Below are positions 11,458 to 23,480 of a DNA stretch of 64,000 nt, piece by piece. The position numbers and the translations under genes were made by a program. Origin of the DNA: Blastomussa wellsi (Eukaryota; Cnidaria; Anthozoa; Scleractinia; Plerogyridae); NCBI GenBank assembly GCA_947652115.1, contig OX393574.1:12794888-12858887 (forward strand), given 5' to 3'. The notes beneath the pieces are model-generated. The model was not told the DNA's origin, did not search any database, and saw only the letters and a list, made by a program, of their open reading frames with translations. Position 1 is the stretch's first letter; every line of letters starts with the position of its first letter.

Positions 11458-14400
11458 ATATTCGACAAATAATGTTCGACAAAGACTACACAATGTTCCA
11501 CGTTGACTCCACAAACTTCCAAAAAGACTCCACAATGTTCAACGTCGAATCCACAATGTTCGACAAAGAATCCAAAATGTTCCACGTTGAATCCACAAAG
11601 TTCCACAAAGACTCCACAATGTCCCATGTCGAGTCCACAATTTTCGACAAGGACTCCACCATGGTCCACGTTGACTCCACAAAGTACACAAAGACTCCAC
11701 AATGTTCCACGTTGACTCCACAATGTTCGACAAAGACACCACAATGTTCCATGTCGAGTCCACAATGTTCGACAAAGACTCCACAATGTTCCACGTCGAC
11801 TCCACAATGTTGGAAAAAGACTCCACAATGTTCCACGTTGACTACACAAGTTTAGACAAAGACTCCACAATGTTGCACGTTGACTACACAAGTTTCGACA
11901 AGGACTCCATAATTTTCCACTTTGAATCCAAAAAGTTCCACAACGACTCAACAATGTTCGACGTCGGCTCCAATATGTTCGACAAAGACTCCACAATGTT
12001 CCACGTCGACACAGCAAAGTTCCATAAAGTCTCCATAATGTTCCATGTCGACTCCCCAAAGTTTTCAAATTTTGAACAGAAACTCCACAATGTTCGACGT
12101 CGACTCCACAATGTTCGACAAAGACTCCACAATGGTCCATGTCGACTCCACAAATTCCCATAAAATCCAGAAAGTTCCAAAAGGACTCCACAATGTTCAA
12201 CGTTGACTCCACAATGTTCGACAAAGACACCACAATGTTCAATGTCGAGTCCATAATGTTCGACAAAGCCTTCACAGTGTTCCACGTCGACTCCACAATG
12301 TTCGACAAAGACTCCACAATGTTCCACGTCGACTCCACAATGTTGGAAAAAGACTCCATAATGTTCCACGTTGAATCCAAAAACTTCCACAAAAACTCCA
12401 CAATGTTCCACGTCGACTCCCCAAAGTTTTCAAATTTTGAACAGAAACTCCACAATGTTCGACAAAGACTCCACAATGGTCCATGTCGACTCCACAAATT
12501 CCCATAAAGTCTCCATAATGTTCCATGTCGACTCCCCAAAGTTTTCAAATTTTGAACAGAAACTCCACAATGTTCGACGTCGACTCCACAATGTTCGACA
12601 AAGACTCCACAATGGTCCATGTCGACTCCACAAATTCCCATAAAATCCAGAAAGTTCCAAAAGGACTCCACAATGTTCAACGTTGACTCCACAATGTTCG
12701 ACAAAGACACCACAATGTTCAATGTCGAGTCCATAATGTTCGACAAAGCCTTCACAGTGTTCCACGTCGACTCCACAATGTTCGACAAAGACTCCACAAT
12801 GTTCCACGTCGACTCCACAATGTTGGAAAAAGACTCCATAATGTTCCACGTTGAATCCCAAAACTTCCACAAAAACTCCACAATGTTCCACGTCGACTCC
12901 CCAAAGTTTTCAAATTTTGAACAGAAACTCCACAATGTTCGACAAAGACTCCACAATGGTCCATGTCGACTCCACAAATTCCCATAAAGTCTCCATAATG
13001 TTCCATGTCGACTCCCCAAAGTTTTCAAAATTTTGAACAAAAACTCCACAATTCAATGTTCGAAAAAGGCTCCACAATGTTTCACGTGCACTCCACAATG
13101 TTCTAAGGAGACTCCACAATGTTCCACCTTGACTCCACAAAGTTCCACAAAGACTCAACAATCTGCCACGTCGACTCGAAAATGTTCGACAAAGACACCA
13201 CAATGTTCCACGTTGAATCCACAAAATTCCACAAAGACTCCACAATGTCCCATGTGCAGTCCACAATTTTCGACAAGGACTCCACAATGTTCCACGTCGA
13301 CTCAACAAAGTCCCATAAAGACTCCATAATGTTCCACGTCGCCAACCCAAAGTTTTCACAGTTTTGAAAAAACCTCCACAATGACCCATGTCGAGTCCAC
13401 AATGTTGGACAAAGACTCCACAATGTTCCACGTTGACTACACAAAGTTCAAAAAAGACTCCACAATATTCCATGTCGACTCCACAATGTTCTAAAAAGAC
13501 TCCACAATGTTCCACGTTGAATCCAGAAAGTTCCAAAAAAACTCCACAATGTTCCACGTCGACTGCACAAAGTCCCATAAAGACTCCATAATGTTCCACG
13601 TCGCCAACCCAAAGTTTTCACAGTTTTGAAAAAACCTCCACAATGCCCCATGTCGAGTCCAGAATGTTCCACGTCGACTCCACAATGTTGGACAAAGACT
13701 CCACAATGTTCCACGTTGACTACACAAAGTTCAACAAAGACTCCAAAATAGTCCATGTCGACTCGACAATGTTCGAAAAAGACTCCACAATGTTCCACGT
13801 TGAATCCAGAAAGTTCCAAAAGGACTCCACAATGTTCAACGTTGACTCCACAATGTTCGACAAAGACACCACAATGTTCAATGTCGAGTCCATAATGTTC
13901 GACAAAGCCTTCACAGTGTTCCACGTCGACTCCACAATATTCGACAAAGACTCCACAATGTTCCACGTCGACTCCACAATGTTGGAAAAAGACTCCATAA
14001 TGTTCCACGTTGAATCCAAAAACTTCCACAAAAACTCCACAATGTTCCACGTCGACTCCACAAAGTTTTCACAATGTTCCACAAAAACTCAACAATGTTC
14101 CACGTCGATTCCACGACGTTCGAAAAAGACTCCACAATGTTCCACGTCGACTCGACAAAGTTCGACAAAGACTCCAAAATGTTTCACGTTGAATCCACAA
14201 AGTTCCAGAAAGACTCCATAATGTTCAATGTCGACTCCACAAAGTTTTCATAATGTTCGACAAAAACTCCACAATGTTCCACGTCGACTCCACAATGTTC
14301 GTAATAGACTCCACAATGTTCGACAAAGACTCCACAATCTTCAACGTTGACTCCACAAAGTTCCACAAAGATTCCACAATGTTCTACGTCGACTCCAATA

Positions 14401-15131
14401 TGTTCGACAAAGACTCCACAATGTTCCACGTCGACTCCACAAAGTTCCACAAAGATTCCACAATGTTCCACGTTGACTCAACAAAGTTCCACAAAGATTC
14501 CACAATGTTCCACGTAGACTCGACAAGGTCCCATATCGACTCCACAAAGTTCCAAAAAGACTCCACAATCTGCCACGTCGACTCGACAATGTTCGACAAA
14601 CACACCACAATGTTCCACAAAGACTCCACAATGTTCAACGTGGACTCCACAATGTTCCACGTTGACTCCACAAAGTTCCACAAAGACTCCACAATGTTCA
14701 ACGTCGACTCCACAAAGTTCCACGTTGACTTTACAAACTTCAAAAAAGATGAGACAATGTTCCACGTCGACTCGACAATGTTCGGCAAAGATACCACAAT
14801 GTCCCACGTTGAATCCACAAAGTTCCACAAAGACTCCACAATGTTCCACGTCGACTCGACAATGTTCGACAAAGAATCCACAATGTTCCATGTCGACTCC
14901 ACAAAGTTTTCACAATGTTCCACAAAAATTCAACAATGTTCCACGTCGACTCCACTATGTTCGACAGTCTCCACAATGTTCCACGTCCACTCTGCAAAGT
15001 TCGACAAAGACTCCACAATTCCACGTTGAATCCACAAAGTTCCAGAAACACTCCACAATGTTCCACGTCGACTCAGCAAAGTTCCTTAAAGACTCCATAA
15101 TGTTCCATGTCGACTCCACAAAGTTTTCAAA
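11458..15131. repeat. 21/42-bp satellite array, open in all six frames
   Basis: The basic unit is 21 bp (GACTCCACAATGTTC plus 6 bp). Two variants, ending in CACGTC or GACAAA, tend to alternate to make a 42-bp dimer. Because 21 is divisible by three and the consensus contains no stop in either direction, long frames arise on both strands: for example 577 codons on the minus strand (11316-13049) and 258 codons on the plus strand (14253-15029). Forward peptides are of the STMFHVD/STMFDKD type and reverse peptides of the EHCGVFV or ESTWNIV type. Interspersed 'CAAAGTTTTCA' units mark longer-range duplications. No signal peptide, start context or splice site suggests a gene. The array lies between the gypsy LTR and LINE ORF1 sequence. 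Confidence 0.93.
12030..13020. repeat. Near-perfect 480-bp tandem duplication inside the 21-bp array
   Basis: The segment starting 12061 recurs at 12541 with an exact 480-bp offset. It stays identical line by line to about 13020 except for one base near 12380/12860 (AAA versus CAA). Such low divergence inside an otherwise heterogeneous array indicates a recent unequal exchange. Confidence 0.9.
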
Positions 15132-15306
15132 AGTCTCCAAAAATCTCGCAGATCACAGGAGAGAACTATTCTGGAAAGCAAATAAAAGGAAAAGGGACAA
15201 CATGATAATCAGCGCCTGGACTATTGATGGCAAACTCTTTGTAAAGACGTCGCCTGACGGAGCACCAATTAGAATTTACGAAGAAAGGGACCTAGAGAAT
15301 CTTTAA
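15132..15306 (+). pseudogene. LINE ORF1 C-terminal remnant
   Basis: The frame ends with 'ISAWTIDGKLFVKTSPDG' and a stop at 15304-15306. A 'DGKLFVKTSPDG'-type segment near the ORF1 end is familiar from L1-like elements and fits the position about 320 bp before ORF2. The frame continues upstream into the satellite without a stop, but that extension comes from the always-open 21-bp repeat and is not original ORF1. Confidence 0.6.
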
Positions 15307-15625
15307 TTCCCAAATCACAACTGACTAGCGGGAAGGGACAGCGGATTGGATTGAAGGTGATGTCTCATTCGCAAATCCTTTTTAAATTTCCTGTTCGAGT
15401 CTTTTTGTTTTGTATGTGTATAATTTCTTTAAGCTTATATTATATTAAACAACCTACAATTTCTCAAATCTACTACAATTGCAAATCACTACTCTCATTT
15501 TTCTCGCAACAATCAATAATTTTCATTACTATCCAACTCGAAAAAATATTATGCTGCTCTTGTAGTCCTCGCTTTTTCTTTTTGTGTCCCAAATTTGCAT
15601 GGGCAAAACTCTACTTAATTATCTT

Positions 15626-18600
15626 ATGTCAAGTAAGTTAAAACTACTTTCTTTAAACGTGAGAGGTTTGCGCAATGTAAACAAAAGAAGAGCTATTTTT
15701 CTTATTTGAAAGCACAAAAAGCCACGATCTTTTGTCTTCAAGAGACATATTCATCAATTGAGGACGAAAAAGTGTGGTCTGCAGAATGGGGTGACAAATT
15801 TTTTTTCTCGCATGGCTCTTAGCACTCTAAAGGTGTTTGCATCCTTCCAAACCCGAATGCTATGTTACAGCTGCGCTGTGTCAAAGCGGACTCAGAAGGA
15901 AGGTGTTTAATAGTTAAAGTCACAGTAGATGGAAAATGTTTTTATGTAACAAATATCTATGCCCCGACGGATTATCGTGACCAGGACACTTTCATCCGCC
16001 ATTTAAGCGAACAACTTGTATCGAATACAGACACTTCAAAGGTCGTAATCTCAGGTCATTGGAATAAAACTCTTAATCCAATCGATAAGCGAGGTGGCCA
16101 GCCTTGGAAAGCTACAAACTATAGAAATTCTCTGATGAATCTCATGGAAGAACTTAATGTTATCGATTTCTATCGACAAATTCATCCCACCACAAAATCT
16201 TTTACATACGAGTCAAAACCCCTAAATTGAAAATCAAGGATCGACTTTTTCCTCATTTCTCGTCCCCTCTCTTGCTGCGTCAAAAACACAGAAATTAGAA
16301 CATCAATAGCACCTGACCATAAATCAATATTCCTGAACCTCGGCATTAAAAATGAATTCGCAAGAGGCCCGGGATTATGGAAATTTAACAACACCTTACT
16401 GGAAGATGAGACTTATCAAGAACTTATCGCGTTTTCTACCCGCAAATCTTAGTTAAATACTGCGAAGTTACGGATAAACAACTTCTATGGGAATTGATAA
16501 AAAATGGAGTTACGCTCGATAACGATTAAGTATTCTAAAGAGAAAAGATATAAATTAAGAAACGAAGAAAATGCTCTTCAAGAAGAACTACAAGCACTGG
16601 ATCAAAAAATCTGCAACAACGATGCCTTCGATCAGGAAACTCTGGACAAATACGAAGCCGCTAAGGATAAATTGAAAACAATACATGACACAAGGGGAAA
16701 AGAGGCTATGTTTAGGTCCAGGATAAAATGGATCGAGCAAGGAGAGAAACCAACGAAATATTTTTTCAATCTAGAAAAAACCAACTACGAGAAAAAACTA
16801 ATTCGAGAAGTAAAATTAGAAAATGGTGAGGTAATTTCAAACTTTGCGCAGGTTAATAAGGAAATTGAAAACTTTTATAGCAAAATGTTTTCCTCTAGAA
16901 TTACCGGTAACAATACCAGTGACGAATCTGAACACAATAACAACATTGACAACTTTATCGAAGGTCTTAACATCCCACAATTAAATACAAAGGAACAAGA
17001 AGCCCTTGAAAAGGATTTGACTTGAGAGGAACTAAAAGATGCTCTAACATCCTTTGCGGAAAATAAATCTCCAGGAGAAGATGGATTTTATCAAGCATTC
17101 TTTGATCTTCTTTGGAAAGACCTTTTAAACTCTTATAACGAGGCATTTAGCAAAGGATCATTATCAGTTTCCCACAAAAGAGGAACAATAACGCTTACTC
17201 CGAAAGGTGATGAAAATCTGTCTGATTTAAAGAATTGGCGCCCTATATCTTTACTCAATATCGACTATAAGATCCTTTCAAAAGCACTGGCCAAGAGAAT
17301 GGAACAATACTTACCTAAACTAATTCATTCTGATCAAACAGGTTTTGTCAATGGAAGATATATAGGTCAAAATATAAGACTACTCAGTGACATAATGGAG
17401 TTTGCCGATAGCAAAAAGTTCCAGGGAATATTTCTGTTCGTTGACTTCGAAAAGGCATTCGACACCTTGGAATGGAGCTTCATTTCAAAAACTTCAGAAG
17501 TTTTTAAGTTTGGAAATAAGTTTAAAAAATGGTTTACTGTTCTGTACAACAGCGTACAAAGCTCCGTTGTAAATGGCCGATTCATGACAAATTATTTTGA
17601 AATAACAAGAGGAGTACGCCAAGGTTGTCCACTTAGCCCATCCTTATTTATTCTTGCAGTGGAGTTGTTAGCCCTTAAGATACGCCAAAACCCGAACTGC
17701 AAGGGGATATATTTACCAAATAACCAAGAAGTTAAAATTTCACAATTTGCAGACGATACAACCATAATAACTAACAGCACGGACTCTCTTAATTTACACC
17801 TCGAAATAATTGAATCGTTCGGCACCGTCTGAGGTTTAAGACTAAATAATAAAAGACTAAAGCAATGTGGCTTGGTACATTGAAGCACAGAAACTTGAAT
17901 ATATTAGATTTTAAAAGCACAAAGAACCCTGTTAAAGTTCTGGGCGCCCTTTCATCGTACAATCAAAACAAGAACATTGAAGAGAATTTTCTCAGCAGGA
18001 TTCGAAAAATGAAAACCAAATTGAATTTGTGGCTTTCCAGGGATTTGACGCTTTACGGAAGATCCTTATTAGCTAAAACGTCAGGAGTATCTCAGTTAGT
18101 CTATGCAGCGTCCATGCTGACTGTTCCATCTTTAGTAATAAAAATGTTTAAACAGAGCTCTTCTCTTTCTTGTGGAAAAACAAAAATGATAAAATAAAAA
18201 GAATGGTCATGTACCAGCCTCTTGCGGAAGGAGGTCTCAGTTTTGTAAACCTTTCGGTTGTAGTCAAATCTTTGCGCTTAGCGTGGAGAGGTCGGTTATT
18301 ACGCAGTACCACCGATTCGTGGAAAGCAATTCCAAATTATTATTTCGATGATTATGGTGGCTTGGAATTCCTTATTAAGTGTAATTATAACGCGGCCTCC
18401 ATAAATAATAATTTACCTACTTTCTATCGGGAACTTTTACAATATTTTCAAGAGTTTAAAAACAAGACTAAATTATTTCCGTATGGTAAGTTTCTGCTAT
18501 GGAACAACGAGGAAATAACTATTGATAAACATACGCTTTTCTGGAAATCTTGGTTCAAGAAGAATGTCCTCTTTGTTCAAGATATCCTTAATGATGAGGG

Positions 18601-19432
18601 AAACTTCCTAACATTTCAAGAATTTCAAACTAAGTTCAACATAAAAATAAATTATCTCCACTACTTCCAACTGATAGCTGCTATTCCAACCGATCTGAAG
18701 AAAAAAGCAAGGGATTGTGAAGCTCCCTCGTAGAACATATTGTAACTATTTTTTACACGACCCCACAAGCTTTAGCTTTAAATTTTATCGTGTTTAAATA
18801 AAGGATATGATGATGATGATGATGAACTACTAAATGCCACTACGGTTTCTTTGTTTCCTGGAAGCAGTCCCGGTGATTTGGCTGGCATGCGCTGCAAACA
18901 CTACAATAAAGTACTCAATAAAAACCCCATAGTAGATCCAACTGGCATTAAATCCTGGACAATTAACTTTGCCGATAGTTACACAGAATGGAAAAGCAAA
19001 TTTTCCTTTATATATCAATCAACAGGAGACAATAAATTAAGACAGTTTTCCTTTAAATTATTACATAGAATTATAGTAACCAAAAAGAACTACTCAAATT
19101 TCGATTAACCGACGAGGCAACTTGTACCTTTTGCCCTAATTCAGACTCAATAGAGCATACCTTTTTAGATTGCCCTGAGACAAAATCTTTTTATTCTGAA
19201 GCGTTATTGTGGTTTAGCCGCGTAAACGACACCGAAATTAAACTTTCCAACAAACAAATTGCCTTCAACGAAATACCCGACTTTCATCAACTATCCGAAT
19301 ACCCAAGACGTAGACTACACTTATTTGTTATCCTCTTGAAACGATATGTGTTTCGAGAAAAAACCGTTTCACAAAGAATTCCAAACTAAAATATTGTTGC
19401 AATGGCAAATAGAGAAATGTGCTCTTCACTAA
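15626..19432 (+). pseudogene. LINE ORF2 remnant: endonuclease, reverse transcriptase, CCHC
   Basis: ATG at 15626 opens 'LLSLNVRGLRN', the usual start of an AP endonuclease. Further endonuclease signs are 'QETYSS', 'NIYAPTD', 'VISGHWN' (where GDxN is usual), 'RIDFFLIS' and 'APDHKSI'. The RT follows with 'NWRPISLLNIDYKI', 'FVDFEKAFDT', 'RGVRQGCPLSP' and the catalytic 'FADDT' at about 17746-17760. A zinc knuckle, C-x2-C...H...C, lies at about 19120-19175. Lesions: stops at 15707-15709, 15820-15822, 16228-16230, 17023-17025 and 17830-17832, plus frameshifts near 15715, 16430, 17850, 18160, 19085 and 19375. The coding sequence is also interrupted by the LINE tail at 18712-18826. No function remains. 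Confidence 0.88.
18712..18826 (+). mobile_element. 5'-truncated LINE tail with (GAT)n end, nested in the older LINE
   Basis: About 115 bp interrupt the older LINE's reading frame: 'PTDLKKKA' before and 'ELLNATTVSLFPG' after. The insert carries a short coding end with a TAG stop at 18731-18733, an AATAAA at about 18798, and a (GAT)n tail at about 18808-18826. This is the expected shape of a heavily 5'-truncated CR1/L2-type or related LINE copy whose 3' end is a microsatellite rather than poly(A). Confidence 0.68.
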
Positions 19433-19570
19433 TTCTGTTTTCCCGTTCGTTAAATTAATACTTTTAAAAGGAGGCAAGGACGACACGCAAGTATTATTTT
19501 TAAATCGCACAATATAGCATACTATTGAACTGTATTGTAGGTTGAAATGTAACGTAATTAAGTAAAGTGG

Positions 19571-20229
19571 TGAGTTTAAACTGTGTCATCCTTGACCGAG
19601 CTCCTTTAAATCCGCCATCTTGGATCTTCTGTAGCTAGTTAGATTTTCTATTACATAGTTTGCTTTAAATTCATAAAAAAGAACTTGAGTGAGGTTTGAC
19701 TAGGCTTCCTACGCAGTATGCATCTTTTTCTCATATAATTTTCCTGAAATTTTAAAACCACAATAAAACTTAACACATATAGTCTTAAAATTGACAATCT
19801 AATCAATGCCCGAATAGACTGGGAAAAATCAGGAACATGATCGAGAACTGACTGGAAGTCTTGGACGGAAATGGATTGCATTCACCGAGACCAACACAGG
19901 AAAAACACAATGTTCAAAAATTTCACCTTGTACTCCCATTTAGATCATCATCCGTGGATCGACTTCTATAGTATTCCAGAAAGAACAATGTTCACAGGAC
20001 TAAACAGCATTACTAAAGAGTTACAAATTATTGTTAAGCTGTACAGCGTTTTGAAAACCAACATCCTATGCTGCCACACGGTAATGCTATAGTCCTTTTT
20101 TAAAATTAAGCAAAGTCAGTTACAGCACATCGGATCCGCTTTGACAACAAGAACTAAAGCTGTTTAAATTTAACATCCGATCCTCATAACCTTCCAGCTA
20201 ATTTGGAACTCTTGTACTATATCAGAGAA
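19571..20229. other. Gene-free AT-rich stretch
   Basis: No coding frame with recognisable content. Short frames (for example 19871-20092 on plus) lack homology cues, splice context or composition signals. Confidence 0.45.
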
Positions 20230-20435
20230 AATATTAAGGTATAGCAAGTAAAATAATTCATATATGAACTGCAAGTGTGTAGATGAAAGTGAGAAATAAT
20301 CATCGTGAATTTCAAATTTAAGCAATTGTAATAAAGAACCCTGAAAAAATTAGGGTTCAAACCAGATTCGAACTCGTGATCTCCGCGATACCGGTGCGAT
20401 GCTCAGCCAACTGAGCTTTGAAACCACACATTGGA
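20230..20435 (-). repeat. tRNA-derived SINE-like repeat, copy 1
   Basis: On the minus strand a tRNA-like head reads AAGCTCAGTTGGCTGAGC (A-box region, 20401-20418) and GAGTTCGAATC (B box, about 20364-20374). The first A-box base is mutated and the anticodon arm does not pair well, so this is a tRNA-derived repeat and not a working tRNA gene. The body (about 20270-20350) contains 'GTAGATGAAAGTGAGAAAT' (plus-strand sense), which recurs in the neighbouring copy. Confidence 0.6.
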
Positions 20436-20625
20436 AAAAAGGTAATTTATTGAGTTCATATTTTCCCTGAGGAGCTAAATAGCGTGAAGCATATGTGGGT
20501 ATAGATGAAAGTCAGAAATGATCATCGCTGCAATGAATTTCCAATTTAAACAATTGAATTAAGTTAAAGAACTATGGAAAAATTCAGGGCTTCAACGGGT
20601 TTTAACACGTCATAATCACGTTGAT
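20436..20625 (-). repeat. tRNA-derived SINE-like repeat, copy 2, head truncated
   Basis: Shares the 'ATAGATGAAAGT(C/G)AGAAAT' body and the following 'CAATTTAAACAATTGAATTAA' type sequence with copy 1, then a short 'TTCAGGGCTTCAACGGGTTTT' that corresponds to the end of the tRNA-like head before similarity stops. Two adjacent copies in the same orientation suggest a local duplication. Confidence 0.52.
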
Positions 20626-23344
20626 GAATGTTGTTTCTGGTATTAAGGTACTCAGTACGGGTTTTTCTACACGCTACCCATAGTTTTTACCTAAACTGGA
20701 TCTCAGCTGGAAAATCAACCCCGAATATTAGAACGTCCAACCTGCCTGGCCTCATGACACACAACACACTTTTTCTTAGCGAAATTTACTATAAAATTTA
20801 CGAGGATAAACAACACGAAAATACAATATGAAATCTCTCGCTAGCGCCATTTCATTTATTTCCCGGGATCACGCTGCTGTTCAGCCCTCCTGTTGTTAAG
20901 GCTAGGGACATTGTTGTGACCTGTTATCTATTGTTTTAAAAACCAATGCCGTGACTCGTTCCAAGAGTTAGCCAACACCGCGGAAAAATACAACACGCAT
21001 GCGCAATACGTCACCATTTCTCGAGGTTGCCATCGTCAGCAAGGGATGTCCTAATCCATCGTTGGCACAATTTTAGACCAAACGCGCGAACTTGCGATGC
21101 TTAGTGTCATCCAGTCCAGTATCCAAGTATTCTCGGTCTGCTAATTCGTGACGTAACAATTTTTGTGACGGCTGACGTCACGGGATAGCACATTCGCCCT
21201 GAGTATCCCGTTCGCGGTAAACTCGCTTTTCGTTTAGCTTCGTTTCGTGCTCAGAAGAAGAGACAATACTTGATGATTTTGTCCAAATTTATAACAGTTG
21301 TAAAAAAAAGAGATGTAGGAAATGTTCCTACTTCCATTTGTAATTTGTTCTGTGTCCATCATGTCTACATTTTCACGACAGTCATTAAAAGGCCAAAAAC
21401 TAGTGCACAAAATATATTTACATAAATCGGTAAAAAAAGTTATTTTTTCCCAAAACTTAATTAAAGAGAGTTTCTTCCGCAAACAAATGATGACAAACTC
21501 CTCACATTACTTGATTACAACATTAATTCTTACACCCGCAACAAATGAATGGTATTGGCATTTTTAAATTTATTACAGAGATTAGCTGGCCTTAATAAAC
21601 TTTATCTTTTCAAACCGTAATATCTATCGACAGAAACAAGTTATCAGCTATGAAAAAATACATTGATCTTGATATTTTGCTGTGGTTTAACTAGTAGCTG
21701 TTCGAATTGGCTAGTTGTTGCAGCTCAACCGAAAGCCAGAATGCCATATTGGATTTATAGTTTTTTAGGCGAACACATTTTTATGCATATATTGTGGTTC
21801 ATGTTTTTCCCTGGATCAAATTATATTCTATATTGTATCAAAGCCATAAGTTCGAAACAGCGATAAACAACAAAAATATATAAAAAGAGAATGCGAGATA
21901 TTTTAATATAATTGTACAATCTACAACTGCAAGAAATTAATGAAACATTTGACGGGATTTTGACAGCTTTGTGTATCTTTCATATAGAGGATGAATGGTA
22001 CAGCATTGTTTTCTGCGCTATTAAATTATGTGCTTGCGAAACAAAGGAGAAATGTTTAGACTACACAACAACCATAAGGTCTAATCCATTTATGTTCAAC
22101 AGCACCGCTCGTTGTGAAAAATATAAATATTATGTAAAAACCTTTTGACAAAAGTTAGGTTCTTAATTCAGTGGGGAATACGACGTCACGGGATAGCACA
22201 TTGGGATAAAATGTCATGGCTAAATTTTAAAGGTAACAGAGTATTTAACTGTGAATATATGAACATGTTCATGGAACGTTCTTCGAAACAAAATAACGAT
22301 TTTTATATTGTGCACAATTTAGCTAAGAACCACTCCAACATATTAAACATCGCACTGAAATGATCGCTAGATATCTCCTGAACTAAATAGAAGGCTTTGT
22401 TTAGGATAGGAAATCCTTGATTATTTCCAGTTTCAATTCTGGTTAAACGCTGCAAATTTTAAAGCGTACTCAATTTGAAAAGGAAAGGCGTGTGATTTAG
22501 AAACGTAACATAGGGTCAAAGGTAAAAATATAATCATTCACAAATTTGCTATTTTCCGGCACTCGATCAATTTATTTCATGTGTACCTGTAGGCTGACAA
22601 ATTCATTCCTGACCTCAACTTCGGCATTTTAATATTATTTAAGCAAAACCTCAGGAAATGGACAGTGATACGAGTCTGTTGTCATTCAATACGACAACTT
22701 TTGTTTTAGCAGCAGAGCGACAGCTAATTCGCTATGGCAGCTGGCCTAACATTTTGCGATTGCCATTGAAAGATATTATGGACTTCCGAGCTTGCTTTTT
22801 AAGTAACATTCCGCGTAAGAAGTAGAAAGAAATCGCCACGCAGATACAAAATCTTCCGTTGGGATCAAAAGTGCTAATTACGTATTTGAATAGAATTCCA
22901 CTCATACCATTGGCTGTCGTATATAACAGGAAATAGGAGTACGGGTAACTTTTGACTTTCCGGGAGGGGGAAGGAGCTGTAACCTCCCTCCCCCGAAAGA
23001 ATTACACAATTTCCGAATGTGTTAGCATCAAACTGGAAAACAGACGCCCAAAAATTCCTACTGCTGTTGCCCGAATCCTGGGTGTTTTGCCCGACAAATG
23101 TTGACAATTTTCGAAATTGGGGGTACCCCCGTCTCGTACACCTATGTACGAGCACATTTCAATTTTATTCGATCATATCACTGCGACGCCGTACACGCAT
23201 TTTATTCAATTTTAAGAAATCGTGCTTTACTGTATTGAGGAGTACAACACAAATATAGTTTCGCGTATGGGGAATGCATTTGACAATTGTTTGATGTTTT
23301 GCGAGTATTAAACCAATCAGCGATCGCCATTTTAGGCGCGGTAC
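20626..23344. other. Gene-free AT-rich stretch with a 21-bp direct repeat
   Basis: Only short, low-information open frames occur here. One 21-bp word starting GACGTCACGGGATAGC is present exactly at 21174-21194 and 22182-22202, in direct orientation 1008 bp apart. A GC-rich hairpin (CGGGAGGGGG paired with CCTCCCTCCC) lies near 22960-22995. No family was recognised. Confidence 0.45.
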
Positions 23345-23480
23345 GCAGCTCTTTACAAGGTCCCACAGTATTGGCTGAAAAAATGAAACAAACAACATTA
23401 ACAATGGACCCTAGCCCTAAAACAATAGATATGCGTGCTATTAAGATCCAATGAAATTAGAGGTTCTAGAGAGCTGTGAA
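23345..23480 (-). mobile_element. Fragment of the same family as the long-TIR element at 30989
   Basis: The stretch 'CGCAGCTCTTTA...CACAGT...TTGGCTGAAAAAATGA...ATGGACCCTAGCCCTAAAACAATAG' matches, in reverse orientation, the inner end of the left TIR and adjacent core of the element at 30989-31370. It continues into 'ATCCAATGAAATTAGAGGTTC', which is also present near 45325. It is a degenerate partial copy. Confidence 0.6.

Larger units (their letters stand above)
15132..19570 (+). mobile_element. L1/Tx1-like LINE, decayed, with a nested insertion
   Basis: A non-LTR retrotransposon remnant containing the end of ORF1, an ORF2 with AP-type endonuclease, reverse transcriptase and a C-terminal CCHC zinc knuckle, and a 3' untranslated tail. 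Its 5' end is lost where the 21-bp satellite begins. Multiple stops and frameshifts plus a foreign insertion at about 18712-18826 show it is old and inactive. The 3' limit is approximate because no clear poly(A) tail or target duplication is visible. Confidence 0.87.

Noticed and set aside
11316..13049. 577-codon minus-strand open frame and its overlapping neighbours on both strands
   Set aside because: The 21-bp unit is stop-free in all six frames, so length alone carries no coding evidence; there is no signal peptide, splice signal or frame preference.
20350..20425. A functional tRNA gene on the minus strand
   Set aside because: A and B boxes are visible but the A box is mutated, the anticodon stem does not pair and the head is followed by a SINE-type body present twice.
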